From the NCBI GenBank assembly GCA_016184115.1, contig JACPDH010000023.1, positions 1-64,000 on the forward strand: DNA of 64,000 nt, given 5' to 3'. Positions within the stretch are counted from its first letter, which is position 1; each line of letters starts with the position of its first letter. The notes beneath the pieces were generated by a model. It was not told the DNA's origin. It saw only the letters and a program-made list of their open reading frames with translations, and did no database searches. The DNA is from Acidobacteriota bacterium (GTDB lineage Bacteria; Acidobacteriota; Thermoanaerobaculia; Gp7-AA8). Both the position numbers and the translations under genes were made by a program. Below, piece after piece: positions 36,637 through 45,588 of this stretch.

Positions 36637-38586
36637 ATGTCAGCGCAAGCACCCGCGAAGCCGTACGATCGCCTCGGCCCATTCGTGCTGTTCCGGAAAC
36701 TCGATACCGACGCGCTCGGCGAGACGTGGCGCACCGGGATCCTGGAGCCGCCAGCGATGGGCCCCGTCCTCGCGACGCGCAAGCTGACTGGCAGCCGCGA
36801 GGCCTGGGCCGCATGTTTCCCCTCGGCAAAGCTCTTCGCGGAGAAGATCGGCGGCGCAACGATCGCCAAGGCCCAGCGATTCGAGTTTGCCGACGGTAAG
36901 CCTGTAATCGCCTGGGAGTACGCCGGCGGACGCAGCCTCGCGCACATCTCCGCTTCCGCAGCCACGGCACGCAATCCGATTCCCACCGACCAGGCGATCG
37001 CGATCGCGGAAAAGGTCGCCTCGGCTCTCGAGTCGATCAACACCGTCAAGCAGGAAGGAAAGCGGCTCGTTCACGGTGCACTCGTCCCGCAGTTCGTCTG
37101 GATCAGCGAAGATGGTGACGTTCGCGTCGCCGGACAGCTTCTCGGAAAGGCGCTCGTCGCGTCGCTCTCCGACGCGTCGATCGCGAAGGAACTAGGCCCG
37201 TTTGTCGCTCCCGAGCTTCGAAGCGGAGGCGAGCCGACGAAACATTCGGACGTCTACGCGGCCGGTGCCATCCTCTTTCTCGCCGTGACTGGAAGCGCGC
37301 CCCCCGACGGCGCATCGGGAGGCGTAGTCGACGCCGTACAGCGCGCGAAGCTCGCACACGGCGGCGAGCCGATTCCCGCCGACATCAAGGCGATTCTCCT
37401 CAAGTCGCTCGCGACCGATCCCTCGGCGCGCTACGACGGTGCCTCCGAGCTCCACAAGGCGCTCACTGAACTGCTCGGCAAGGGTCAGTACGCGCCGACG
37501 ACGTTCAATCTCGCGTTCTACCTTCACAACCTCCTGCGCTCGGAGATGGAGACGGAACAGAAAGAGCGCGAGCGCGAGTCGAATATCGACGTCAAAGGAT
37601 ACCTCGAAGACCTGGCACGTCCCGCGCCGGCTCCGGCTCCGCAACGCCCACAACCGGCACAGCCGGCGCCTCCCGTCGCACCGATGTTCGGCAGCGTGAC
37701 CTTCGACCAACCGAAGAAGGCGGGCAGCAAGATGCCGCTCGTCGCCGTCACCGTCGTCGTCCTCGGCCTCGCTGCGGGCGGCGCATGGTTCTTGATGGGA
37801 AAGAAGGACGCACCTCCCGCCAAAGTCGCGCAGGCAACACCCCCACCCGTAACGCAGACGGTCGCTCCCGCACCGGTCGCCGCGGCTCCCGTCGTTGCGG
37901 CTCTCCCTGGACAGGATACGGAAGCGCCTTCGGCAACAACGACCGACGCCGAAGCACGCAGGAAGGCGGTCGAAGAGGAGATCAATCGCCGCGTCGCCGC
38001 CGAAATGGCCAAGGTGCAGGCGGAGTACAACAAAGAGCTCCTCAAGCAGCAGGACGCCGCCGCACGCGCGACTGGCGCGCAACCGCCACCGGCGACGAAA
38101 GCGGCAACTCCCGCCATCGTCGAGACGGCACCCGTTCAGCCCGCAGCCACCGCTCCCGCGCCGGAGACCACAACGCAGGCTCCCGTGGCGGCAACAACGA
38201 CGCAGGCACCTGCAGCCGCTGCCGCTGCGCAACAGCCTCCGCCGGCCGCCGCGACGCAGCAGCCTCCTGCGCCGCGCGCCGTCGAGACCGGCGACTTCAT
38301 CGCGAGCACCGAGCTCGACCAGGGCCCGAAAGCGAAACGCCGCGTCGATCCCGTCTATCCGCCAATGGCGGCTCGTCAACGCGTGAAGGGTGTCGTCATC
38401 CTCGGGCTCCTGATCAACGAGACCGGGCGCGTGCAGGACGTCCGCGTCCTGAGCGTCGACAAGAAGGGAATGGGATTCGAGGAGGCCGCCGTCACCGCCG
38501 CGAAGCAGTTCACCTACGACCCAGGCGTCAAAGACGGGAAGAAGGTCAAGACGCTCATCCCGGTCCCGTTCATGTTCGGCAAGTAG
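36637..38586 (+). CDS. Pseudokinase-TonB C-terminal domain fusion
   Basis: 649 residues: an N-terminal protein-kinase fold (about 10-290; SDVYAAGAILFLAVTGSAPP and LKSLATDPSARYDGASEL are kinase C-lobe features), a linker, one TM helix (LVAVTVVVLGLAAGGAWFLM, about 375-394), a long Ala/Pro/Gln-rich and helical spacer, and a TonB C-terminal domain (RVDPVYPPMAARQRVKGVVILGLLINETGRV). The catalytic-loop HRD is replaced by VHGALVP and DFG by VAGQLLG, and no glycine-rich GxGxxG loop is seen, so it is a pseudokinase. Presumably the cytoplasmic domain senses and the TonB end contacts the outer membrane or its receptors. Confidence 0.8.
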   Translation: MSAQAPAKPYDRLGPFVLFRKLDTDALGETWRTGILEPPAMGPVLATRKLTGSREAWAACFPSAKLFAEKIGGATIAKAQRFEFADGKPVIAWEYAGGRSLAHISASAATARNPIPTDQAIAIAEKVASALESINTVKQEGKRLVHGALVPQFVWISEDGDVRVAGQLLGKALVASLSDASIAKELGPFVAPELRSGGEPTKHSDVYAAGAILFLAVTGSAPPDGASGGVVDAVQRAKLAHGGEPIPADIKAILLKSLATDPSARYDGASELHKALTELLGKGQYAPTTFNLAFYLHNLLRSEMETEQKERERESNIDVKGYLEDLARPAPAPAPQRPQPAQPAPPVAPMFGSVTFDQPKKAGSKMPLVAVTVVVLGLAAGGAWFLMGKKDAPPAKVAQATPPPVTQTVAPAPVAAAPVVAALPGQDTEAPSATTTDAEARRKAVEEEINRRVAAEMAKVQAEYNKELLKQQDAAARATGAQPPPATKAATPAIVETAPVQPAATAPAPETTTQAPVAATTTQAPAAAAAAQQPPPAAATQQPPAPRAVETGDFIASTELDQGPKAKRRVDPVYPPMAARQRVKGVVILGLLINETGRVQDVRVLSVDKKGMGFEEAAVTAAKQFTYDPGVKDGKKVKTLIPVPFMFGK

Positions 38587-38591
38587 CAGGG

Positions 38592-38842
38592 TTCAGGTCA
38601 AAGGTCAGAGGTCAAAGCAGTCATCGATTCGGGCCGTTGACGCGGCCCGCTTTTCGTGAGCAAGGAGAGACAGCGGGCCGTGTCAACGGTGAGGCGATGA
38701 GCTCGAACGTTCCAGCGCTCTTCGACCGCACTCGCGATGCACCTGCCGTGGCTCCCGGCACATGGCTCGTGCCCGCCCTTCGCCATTCGCCTCACGCCTG
38801 ACTTTGCCAGCTATGACCTATGACCTTTGACCTCGAACCTGC
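38592..38842. repeat. AGGTC-class heptad repeat, inverted arms
   Basis: AGGTCAAAGGTCAGAGGTCAAAGCAG (about 38595-38620) is mirrored by TGACCTATGACCTTTGACCTCGAACCTGC (about 38814-38842). The enclosed 190 bp contain a separate 18-bp hairpin (38634-38689). The right arm overlaps the end of the DUF4442 gene. Confidence 0.88.
38634..38689 (+). terminator. Hairpin terminator candidate after the pseudokinase-TonB gene
   Basis: 38634-38651 pairs with 38672-38689 over 18 bp with one mismatch. A smaller alternative stem, CGGGCC with GGCCCG (38630-38649), is followed by CTTTTC and looks like a classical intrinsic terminator. It lies 45-65 bp after the stop codon. Confidence 0.6.
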
Positions 38843-39288
38843 TTTTTCACGTAGACCGTCTTCTCCACCACCGCGTACACCGTTCCCTCAGCGTCGGCGA
38901 GCTCGACGGTGTAGAGCCGGTCGATCGAGCGCTCGGTCGCAAGCTCCGCGCGGATCGCGTCGAGCTCCCCGTCGTCGATGCGGAACGTCGCAGTCAGCGT
39001 CGTCCGTCCCGGCTTGAGGAACCGGATCGATGCCGCCTTGTCCCAGACGACGTAATCGGCCCCTAGGCAATGGATCAGCATGATCATGTACATCGGATCG
39101 ACCGCTGCGTACATGCTCCCGCCAAAAATCGTCCCTACGTAGTTGCGCGTTCGCCACGAGAGCGGCAGCTCGACGCGGATCTCGCGCATGTCGTCAGCGA
39201 TATAGCGGACGCGGGCGCCGGTACCTCGGTACGCGGGGAAGACGTTGAATTTCCAGCGGAGCATGCGCGACCGGAACGATTCAGGCAT
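38818..39288 (-). CDS. DUF4442/PaaI-like hotdog thioesterase-fold protein
   Basis: 156-residue hotdog-fold protein: LPLSWRTRNYVGTIFGGSMYAAVDPMYMIML matches the DUF4442 pattern (acidic residue and GG in the central helix region), and RFLKPGRTTLTATFRID is the typical thioesterase strand. Probably acts on an acyl-CoA; the substrate is unknown. The 3' end runs into the AGGTC repeat locus, so its last codons (about QVRGQRS) derive from the repeat. It is the downstream neighbour of the SdpI-like gene on the same strand. Confidence 0.75.
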   Translation of the reverse strand: MPESFRSRMLRWKFNVFPAYRGTGARVRYIADDMREIRVELPLSWRTRNYVGTIFGGSMYAAVDPMYMIMLIHCLGADYVVWDKAASIRFLKPGRTTLTATFRIDDGELDAIRAELATERSIDRLYTVELADAEGTVYAVVEKTVYVKKQVRGQRS

Positions 39289-39337
39289 CCGTCGATTCTA
39301 TCGACCACGCCTTCGCCGTGCGACCCTCCGGATCCCG

Positions 39338-39688
39338 CTACCCCTCGCGTGCCGCGCGTCGGTTGCCAAAGATCACAACCGGCACGATTAACACGAGCGT
39401 GATCAGGAGCGGCCCGATGTTCCATGGAAGACTCCAGACGCTCCGGGGATCGGGTGCGAAATCGCGTGCCGCGTATCCGAATACCGTGAGCAGCACCCCG
39501 TAGACGAGGAAGATCCGTCCGCCATAGGCGTTGATGTCGTACCAGCAATCGTCCGATTTGAAGGCTGACGCGATCCGGAAACCGTATGCGTGGTTCATCG
39601 GAATGCGGCGAAGCACGAGAGGGATCGAGATCGCAGCCAGCAGCAGGCCGAACGCACAGTGTAGGACGACCGTAGGATTGTTCATCAC
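39338..39688 (-). CDS. SdpI-family membrane protein
   Basis: 116-residue membrane protein with three hydrophobic segments. The N-terminal RIPMNHAYGFRIASAFKSDDCWYDINAYGGR matches the SdpI/YhfL signature (NxxYGxRx11-12SDxxWYxxNxYGG). SdpI is the immunity protein to the Bacillus toxin SdpC; most distant homologues, like this one, have no known toxin and no known function. No toxin-like gene is adjacent. Confidence 0.75.
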   Translation of the reverse strand: MMNNPTVVLHCAFGLLLAAISIPLVLRRIPMNHAYGFRIASAFKSDDCWYDINAYGGRIFLVYGVLLTVFGYAARDFAPDPRSVWSLPWNIGPLLITLVLIVPVVIFGNRRAAREG

Positions 39689-39749
39689 TCCTCCGGCGCG
39701 CGCGAATCGTGCGCGCGCGGCTCACAGTTCCAATCTTACTTCGGCTAGT

Positions 39750-40172
39750 CTAACTGGTGTCCGCGGAGGTGACGGTTAGGGCAACCTCCTGCCCGTACGC
39801 CAGCTCCAGCGTGTGCCCGTCGGGATCGCTGAGGAGTGCCCAGTAGCCTACAGGCGGGCCGCTGTCGGTCGGCCCCTGAATCAGCACGCCCTCCGCACGG
39901 GCCCTCGCGCAAAGCTCGTCGACGCGCTCCCGGCTCTCACATCCGACGCCGAGATGTGCGATCGGTCGCAGCGTCACCGTCACCTCGGTGGATTCGATCA
40001 GGACCACGACGAAAGGGCGACTCCCGTCGCTGATCCACACGACGTCCAATCCCGACACCTCGTCATGCCTCCGATGCACGACGCGCATCGCCGCAAATTC
40101 GCCGTAGAACGCGAGGCTCCGCTCCATGTCCGACACGGGGAGCGCGATGTGCGTGAGTCCAACATCGATCAT
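39750..40172 (-). CDS. Glyoxalase/VOC-superfamily protein
   Basis: 140-residue vicinal-oxygen-chelate protein: LTHIALPVSDMERSLAFYGEF at the N-terminus (first metal His), HLGVGCESRERVDELCARARA and GYWALLSDPDGHTLELAYGQ (Glu metal ligand) at the C-terminus. Substrate unknown. The ATG (40172) overlaps the stop of the cysteine-synthase-like gene by ATGA, so it is translationally coupled to it, suggesting a linked sulfur or amino-acid function. Confidence 0.85.
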   Translation of the reverse strand: MIDVGLTHIALPVSDMERSLAFYGEFAAMRVVHRRHDEVSGLDVVWISDGSRPFVVVLIESTEVTVTLRPIAHLGVGCESRERVDELCARARAEGVLIQGPTDSGPPVGYWALLSDPDGHTLELAYGQEVALTVTSADTS

Positions 40173-41110
40173 CCGAGGTTCCTCGACTGCTCGTTCCGGT
40201 AGACGTCGGTGTTCATGTACTTGAGTCCCGAATCGGCCATGAGGGTTACCACGCTCGCCTCGGGGCCGAGGCGCTCGGCCACGCGGATTGCCGCAACGAC
40301 GTTTGCCCCAGCTGACGTGCCGGCGAACAGCCCTTCCTCGCGCGCGAGGCGTCGCGTCATCGCCTTCGCATCTGCGGTCGTGACCGCTTCGACATCGTCG
40401 ACGAGCGAGGGATCCCAGAGCGGCGGAATGTAGCCGATTCCAACGCCTTCGATCTTGTGTGGACCTGGCTGCCCTCCCGAAAGCACAGCCGACTCTGCCG
40501 GCTCCACCGCGACGAACTTCACCGAAGGCTTGTGCCGTTTGAGCACCGTCGCTACGCCGCGCGAGGTTGCCGCCGTCCCGACGCAATGTACGAATGCGTC
40601 AACCGCGCCGTTCGTCTGCTCCCAGATCTCCTCGGCGAGCGCGTAGTACCCCGCGATACTGTCGTGGTTGTTGAGCTGATCGGTCCAGTACGTTCGTGGT
40701 TCGCGGCTGATCTCGCGCGCCGCTTCGATCATGTCGAGGATCAGTTTCTTCGTGGTAAGGCCACCTTCGCTCGGCACGAGCGTGAGCTGTGCGCCAAGCG
40801 CCGCCATCTGGTCGAGTTTTTCGCGCGCGAATGCGTCAGAGCTCACGATGCGAACCGCATGACCCTTCGTACCGCAGACGAGCGCGAGCGAGGCTCCAGT
40901 GCTCCCGCCGGTGTACTCGACGACGCCGTCTCCCGGCTTCAGCCGCCCGTCGGCCTCCGCGCGCGAGATCACGGCAAGGGCCATGCGGTCCTTGACGCTT
41001 CCGGTCGGATTCTCCCATTCGAGCTTTGCGTAGATCGCCGCACAGCCGGGAGGAACGACGTTCCTCAACCTGACCATCGATGTGTTTCCGATCGCTTCGA
41101 GGATGTTCAT
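40169..41110 (-). CDS. Cysteine synthase-like PLP enzyme (CysK/CysM family)
   Basis: Beta-family PLP enzyme replacing the acetyl or phospho group of (O-acetyl/O-phospho-)serine. PLP Lys in NPTGSVKDR, substrate loop EYTGGSTGASLA (TSGNTG-like, here TGGSTG), and phosphate-binding GTAATSRGVA. 313 residues from MNILEAIGNTSMV, with AGGTGA 6 nt upstream. The TSGNT replaced by TGGST and divergence from CysK leave open cysteine synthase, cystathionine-synthase-like or other beta-replacement activity. Coupled to the VOC gene. Confidence 0.85.
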   Translation of the reverse strand: MNILEAIGNTSMVRLRNVVPPGCAAIYAKLEWENPTGSVKDRMALAVISRAEADGRLKPGDGVVEYTGGSTGASLALVCGTKGHAVRIVSSDAFAREKLDQMAALGAQLTLVPSEGGLTTKKLILDMIEAAREISREPRTYWTDQLNNHDSIAGYYALAEEIWEQTNGAVDAFVHCVGTAATSRGVATVLKRHKPSVKFVAVEPAESAVLSGGQPGPHKIEGVGIGYIPPLWDPSLVDDVEAVTTADAKAMTRRLAREEGLFAGTSAGANVVAAIRVAERLGPEASVVTLMADSGLKYMNTDVYRNEQSRNLG

Positions 41111-41139
41111 CGGATCACCTTGTGGAATCGCAATGCGCT

Positions 41140-41568
41140 TCAATCGAACGATCCCGGAGCGGGATGGATCTTCAGGAATCCGTCCTGTCGAACGAGCACG
41201 ATCTCAGTCGGCACGTTGGTGGTCTCCACGGTTACATGGACGTGGTCGCCATGTTCGCGGGCCGACACGAATTTCGCGTCCTTCCACGCGCGATACCACA
41301 TGCCATTCCGTTTCAACTCGACCTCGAGCTCATCGCGGTCGCGCTCTCGATCGTATCGCTCCTGCTGGCGCTTCATGGCCCCTTTCGGGAGGATCGCGGG
41401 ATCGGCCGTCAGCGCCATGATCGCGTCGGCATCCTTGCGCTCGTACGCCTTCCGCATCGCTACGACCAGCTCTTCCGGCGTCTCGGGCTTCGTCGCCCGT
41501 CCGCACGAGGGCACGACGAGCAGGAGACTGACGATGATCGGGAGCACACTGCGCAGCACTCTTCGCAT
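41140..41568 (-). CDS. Hypothetical lipoprotein
   Basis: 142 residues with a lipoprotein signal (VLPIIVSLLLVVPSC, Cys22), then a small soluble domain (PEELVVAMRKAYERKDADAIMALTADP resembles NTF2/SnoaL-like folds, EVELKRNGMWYRAWKDAKFV). No family recognised with confidence. Probably anchored in the periplasmic face of a membrane. It lies 29 bp upstream of the cysteine-synthase-like gene. Confidence 0.6.
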   Translation of the reverse strand: MRRVLRSVLPIIVSLLLVVPSCGRATKPETPEELVVAMRKAYERKDADAIMALTADPAILPKGAMKRQQERYDRERDRDELEVELKRNGMWYRAWKDAKFVSAREHGDHVHVTVETTNVPTEIVLVRQDGFLKIHPAPGSFD

Positions 41569-41902
41569 ATCGAATCACTCCTTCGGGCGATCGAGTCGGA
41601 GCCCGCTCCGGCACCGCAACAGCATACGTCTCGCCTACCCTCCGCACACATCATTCACGATCGACCCGTAACGAAGGAGTCGGGCCAACCGTCGCGGGCC
41701 ACCGTCCCGTGTTCTACACGAAGTCGCGTCGCGAGAACTACGATCGCCACGTGTCTCGCGGGTTGGGCGTCAGACTTCCGGGCAGAGGCGGTCCCGTGGC
41801 CGGGAGCGACTTTGCGGACCCGCGCGGTACCGGCGGATCGCCATCATCGCAATCTCGACGCTCAATTCGCCCGGCTCCCTGTTAGCATTTCATCCTTCCG
41901 AG
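41569..41902. other. 334-bp gap with no gene
   Basis: Divergent gap between the lipoprotein gene and the GT4 operon. No open frame with recognisable content, no repeats of the heptad type and no clear hairpin were seen. It must contain the promoters of both flanking units. Confidence 0.5.
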
Positions 41903-43132
41903 ATGACGACCCTGCTTCGATCGCCGGAGTCGCTATACGCTGCGTACGACCGCTTCCCGACGCAGAAGGGGGCATCGACGCATATCGCGCGCTTCGCTCC
42001 CGCGCTGTTTCGGCACGCAGGAGGCGGGCTTCTCTACGTTCTCGGCGACTCGTCCATGCCGCAACGACAACTGGAGGAAAACGTCGAGATCGTCCGGTTT
42101 CGCCGCGAGATACCGAACTTTCTCGAACGCGCGATCGCCTTTCAATCAGCGCTCTCCCGCATCGTCGATGCCGCGCGCGGCTCGCTGCGGATCGCCCACT
42201 TTCGCGACCCTTGGAGCGGGCCACCCCTCGTCACCGCGAACCGAAGCTGGGCAGCGGTATACGAGGTCAACGCGCTTCCATCGATCGAGCTCCCTAACGC
42301 GTTCCCATCGGTTGCGCCACGCACACTCGCCAAGATCCGCGCGGTCGAGCTCCATTGCCTCGAAGCATGCGACGCGGTCGTCACCCCGTCGCGCACGACC
42401 GCATCGATGCTCGAGCGCCTCGGCGTCAATCGCGCGAAGATCACGGTGATTCCGAACGGAGCCGACCCGGTGCCATCCCAACCGCGCCCCGTCGACGCCC
42501 CGGAGCGGTACATTCTCTATTTCGGCGCCATGCAGCGCTGGCAGGGAGTCGACACGCTCCTGCGCGCGTTCGCTCGCCTCACCGACCTCGACGAGCTGCG
42601 CCTGGTGGTCTGCGGTTCGGCGCGCTCGCGCGACGCACGGCGGCTCGAGTCACTCGCTTCGAAGCTCGGTCTGTCTGACCGCGTCGTATGGCAATACGAG
42701 CTCCACGACAGGGAGCTCCGTCCGTGGCTCGCGAACGCGGAGCTCTCTGTGGCTCCGCTTCGGGAATGCGCGCGCAACGTCGAGCAGGGTTGCGCGCCGC
42801 TCAAGATCGTCGAATCGCTTGCGGCGGGAGTCCCCGTCGTCGCCTCGAACCTCCCTCCAGTCCGCGAGATCGTGACCGACGGAATCGAAGGGCGCCTCGT
42901 TGTGCCCGATCGGCCCGCCGACCTCGCGCGTGCGATCCGCGTTCTCCTCCACTCTCCGCAGCGTCGCGAAGAGATGTCGATCGCAGCGCGCAGACGCGTC
43001 GAGGAGTCGCTCACCTGGGATCACGCGCTCGCAGCGCTCACGGCGCTTTACGAACGGCTCGATTCTCTCCCTCACCAACGAGGACGTATCGCCCTCCGTC
43101 CCGAAATCAGCATCGAAGGAGCCCGCGCATGA
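41903..43132 (+). CDS. GT4-family glycosyltransferase
   Basis: GT-B fold glycosyltransferase, 409 residues: N-terminal acceptor domain, IPNGADPVPSQPRP linker, donor-domain FGAMQRWQGVDTLLRAF and EQGCAPLKIVESLAAGVPVVASNLPPVREIV (GT4 EX7E motif). No TM segment; probably acts at the cytoplasmic membrane face on an envelope glycan or lipid. First gene of the 41.9-48.6 kb rightward set; stop overlaps the next start by ATGA (43129-43132). Confidence 0.88.
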   Translation: MTTLLRSPESLYAAYDRFPTQKGASTHIARFAPALFRHAGGGLLYVLGDSSMPQRQLEENVEIVRFRREIPNFLERAIAFQSALSRIVDAARGSLRIAHFRDPWSGPPLVTANRSWAAVYEVNALPSIELPNAFPSVAPRTLAKIRAVELHCLEACDAVVTPSRTTASMLERLGVNRAKITVIPNGADPVPSQPRPVDAPERYILYFGAMQRWQGVDTLLRAFARLTDLDELRLVVCGSARSRDARRLESLASKLGLSDRVVWQYELHDRELRPWLANAELSVAPLRECARNVEQGCAPLKIVESLAAGVPVVASNLPPVREIVTDGIEGRLVVPDRPADLARAIRVLLHSPQRREEMSIAARRRVEESLTWDHALAALTALYERLDSLPHQRGRIALRPEISIEGARA

Positions 43133-44013
43133 AGAAAACTCTCGCTGCGCTCAACGCGTTGACACCCGAGCAGAAAGCCGTACTGCAGGAGAAACGGCTC
43201 GAAGGAAGCTACACGCCCCAGGCGATGCTCGCGCTTCTCCGGCCGGTCAGCGAGTTCGACCGGTTGAGTGACAAGTCGCGCGTCGGCATCGGCTGCTGGA
43301 GCGCCGTCTTCTTCGTGCTCGCAGTCGTCTGCCTGATCGTCACAGCGAACGGCGTGATCCCCTGGCTCCTCGGTGCGCCTTTGATCCTCGGATTGCTCGG
43401 CGCGTTCCTTTTCTTCCTCGTCACGGTGATACGACTCTCGAAGGTCGACCTGTCGAACAACTTCCGGCAGATCGCGCTCCCCTTCGTCGCGATCCTCCGA
43501 GAGGACATGGAGAAGGGCGAGCCGATGCAAATGAAGCTCGACCTCACGGCGCCGACCGCCAAGACGAAAAAGACCGGCGAGAGCGACGCCTATGCACTCG
43601 GCGTCTACTACAAGGTCGTCGATCACTTCTACCGCGACGCCTGGTTCGAAGGCTCCGCCTGGCTCGCCGACGGAAGCTCAGTTTCCTGGGCGATCGTCGA
43701 AGACATCACCGAGAGCATGCGGACGAAGCGAAACGCGCGCGGAAAGCACAAGACGAAATCGAAGTACCGGAAGATCTGCCACCTCGCGGTCGACGTCACG
43801 CTGCCGCACAAGGAGTATTCGGTCGGCGCGGCAGAGCCGTCGATCGACGCCAAGGTGAAAGTCAAACCCGCCGAGAAGCGGACGACCCTCCGCCTGAAGC
43901 GAAAGGTCAAAATCAAGTCGAACGAGCCATGGGACGTCCGCGCCCTCATCGAGCTCGTCGCGGAAGCATTCCGCCGGGCGAAACCGGCGGCCCCGGCGGG
44001 AGGTGCAGCATGA
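43129..44013 (+). CDS. Two-TM membrane protein of unknown function
   Basis: 294 residues: a cytoplasmic N-terminus (about 1-52), two TM helices (about 53-73 and 77-100), then a large polar C-terminal domain rich in Lys and Arg with an alternating beta-like pattern (DAYALGVYYKVVDHFYRDAWFEGSAWLADGSSVSWAIVEDITE). No family recognised. Coupled by ATGA overlaps to the GT4 before it and the Cys-rich protein after it, so it likely works with them at the membrane. Confidence 0.65.
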   Translation: MKKTLAALNALTPEQKAVLQEKRLEGSYTPQAMLALLRPVSEFDRLSDKSRVGIGCWSAVFFVLAVVCLIVTANGVIPWLLGAPLILGLLGAFLFFLVTVIRLSKVDLSNNFRQIALPFVAILREDMEKGEPMQMKLDLTAPTAKTKKTGESDAYALGVYYKVVDHFYRDAWFEGSAWLADGSSVSWAIVEDITESMRTKRNARGKHKTKSKYRKICHLAVDVTLPHKEYSVGAAEPSIDAKVKVKPAEKRTTLRLKRKVKIKSNEPWDVRALIELVAEAFRRAKPAAPAGGAA

Positions 44014-44423
44014 TGGGTTGTGAATGCAGAGGTGGGTTCTTCGCTCTGCGTGACTGCGACCAGCCGGTCGCAACGTCGTGCGGAACGTGTGGTCGAGGCG
44101 TTTGCTCACGCCACCTGTCACCGGCGAGCGGCTTCACGCAATGCCTCGACTGTTGGGCACAGGGGCATGGAGATGAGCAACAGAAGGTCGCCGACGACGG
44201 CAGCGTGCCGGCCGTCGACCGATCGGTGGCCGACGACGCGGCCTACGACGACGATTGGGCATACGGCTACCGTCACGGATTCTATCGAAGCGGTTATGCG
44301 CCGATCTACTTCGGTAGCCATTCGTCTCGTTACTACGACACGTACGACACGCGCTCGTTCGACGACGATTACGGCGATGAGAGCGGATTCTCCGAGGGCG
44401 ATGGCGGCTTCGGAGACAGCTGA
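44010..44423 (+). CDS. Cys-rich (B-box/zinc-finger-like) small protein
   Basis: 137 residues. The first 50 carry Cys/His pairs (CEC, CDQP, CGTCGRGVCSRH, CLDC) as in a B-box-type zinc finger; the C-terminal half is acidic with many Asp, Tyr and Gly (DDAAYDDDWAYGYRHGFYRSGY). ATG at 44010 overlaps the previous stop; GGGAGG lies upstream. No function is known; possibly a metal-binding scaffold of the membrane protein before it. Not similar to any family I can name. Confidence 0.6.
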   Translation: MMGCECRGGFFALRDCDQPVATSCGTCGRGVCSRHLSPASGFTQCLDCWAQGHGDEQQKVADDGSVPAVDRSVADDAAYDDDWAYGYRHGFYRSGYAPIYFGSHSSRYYDTYDTRSFDDDYGDESGFSEGDGGFGDS

Positions 44424-44427
44424 CGCG

Positions 44428-45588
44428 ATGCCGCGTCCGCTCGTACTGACCGAGACCTACCCGCCCGATCGCGGCGGTATGGCGCAGTCATGCGACCGGA
44501 TCGTTCGCGGCCTGCGTCTCTCCGATGAGGTCGACATCGTTCACTTTTCGCGCCGTCACGCGGCGATCGAGCGCGAAACGCACGAGCGCGGCATGTTGAT
44601 TCGCTGCCCCGCGGACGACGATCCTGGACACTGGATCAATCTTCTCTGGAACGAGCTTCGCGACACGCGTCCGTCGCACGTCGTCGCCTTCGGCGGTCAT
44701 GTACCGCTACTTGCGGCCCCGTCGCTCGCAGCCTGGTCAGGCGCGCCACTGTTGACGATGATCCGCGGCAACGACTTCGACGCGGCACTCTTCTCTGCGC
44801 GCCGAGGGTGGATTCTGCGCGACGCCCTTTCGCGTTCGGCCCTCGTCACAGCCGTCAGCCGCGACCACGTGAGTCGCATCTCCGCCCTGCTTCCCGAAGT
44901 TCCGGTTCGCTGGATCCCCAATGGAATCGACACGACGGAGTGGAAGCTCGAGGATCACGATCTCGAGCGCGCGCGGGAGTGGCGGGCCGAGCACGTCGCG
45001 CCGGGGCGCCGCGTCCTCGGCCTCTTCGGCCAGCTCAAATCGAAAAAAGGAGGCTCGTTCTTCCTCGACGCGCTTCGCCGCGCTGGCTGCGACGGCCGCT
45101 TCCATCTTCTCCTCGTCGGTGAGGCGGAGCCGGAGATGCTCGCGCGGCTCCTCTCGATCGAGAGCGCCGCCTCCTGGACGCACATACCGTTCGTCGACCG
45201 ATGGGAGCTCCTCCCCTTCTACGCCGCGTGCGACCTCGTCGTGATTCCGTCGCATTACGACGGACTGCCTAACGTACTGCTCGAGGCCGGGGCGCTCGGC
45301 GTACCGCTGCTCGCGTCGACCGCGGGCGCGATGCCCGACCTGCTCGACGACGAGGCCGGCATGCTCCTCTTCCGCGCAGGCGACCCGCATGACTGCAGAC
45401 GTGCGATCGAGGCGGCTGCCGCGATTCCCGACGAGGAGCTCCGAGCCTCGGGCGCGCGCCTCGCGGCCAAGATCGCGCGCGAATTCGACGCAACTACCGA
45501 GGCGACTCGCTACCGCGACTTACTCCGAGACACGGCCCGCAACCGCGACGCCGGGAACCGAACACCACTTCAGGAGCAAGAACGATGA
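44428..45588 (+). CDS. GT4-family glycosyltransferase 2
   Basis: GT-B fold glycosyltransferase, 386 residues from MPRPLVLTETYPPDRGGMAQ. GGMAQ is the typical N-terminal nucleotide-sugar/acceptor loop; WIPNGIDTTEWK linker, FGQLKSKKGGSFFLDALRR, and GLPNVLLEAGALGVPLLAS (GT4 EX7E-like). It differs from the first GT4 of the set in sequence. Alternative start MAASETADAMPRP at 44401. Stop overlaps the following lipoprotein start by ATGA (45585-45588). Confidence 0.88.
   Translation: MPRPLVLTETYPPDRGGMAQSCDRIVRGLRLSDEVDIVHFSRRHAAIERETHERGMLIRCPADDDPGHWINLLWNELRDTRPSHVVAFGGHVPLLAAPSLAAWSGAPLLTMIRGNDFDAALFSARRGWILRDALSRSALVTAVSRDHVSRISALLPEVPVRWIPNGIDTTEWKLEDHDLERAREWRAEHVAPGRRVLGLFGQLKSKKGGSFFLDALRRAGCDGRFHLLLVGEAEPEMLARLLSIESAASWTHIPFVDRWELLPFYAACDLVVIPSHYDGLPNVLLEAGALGVPLLASTAGAMPDLLDDEAGMLLFRAGDPHDCRRAIEAAAAIPDEELRASGARLAAKIAREFDATTEATRYRDLLRDTARNRDAGNRTPLQEQER

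Noticed and set aside
39338-39688. SdpI as immunity of a toxin pair
   Set aside because: No SdpC-like or other toxin gene lies beside it; most SdpI homologues have none.
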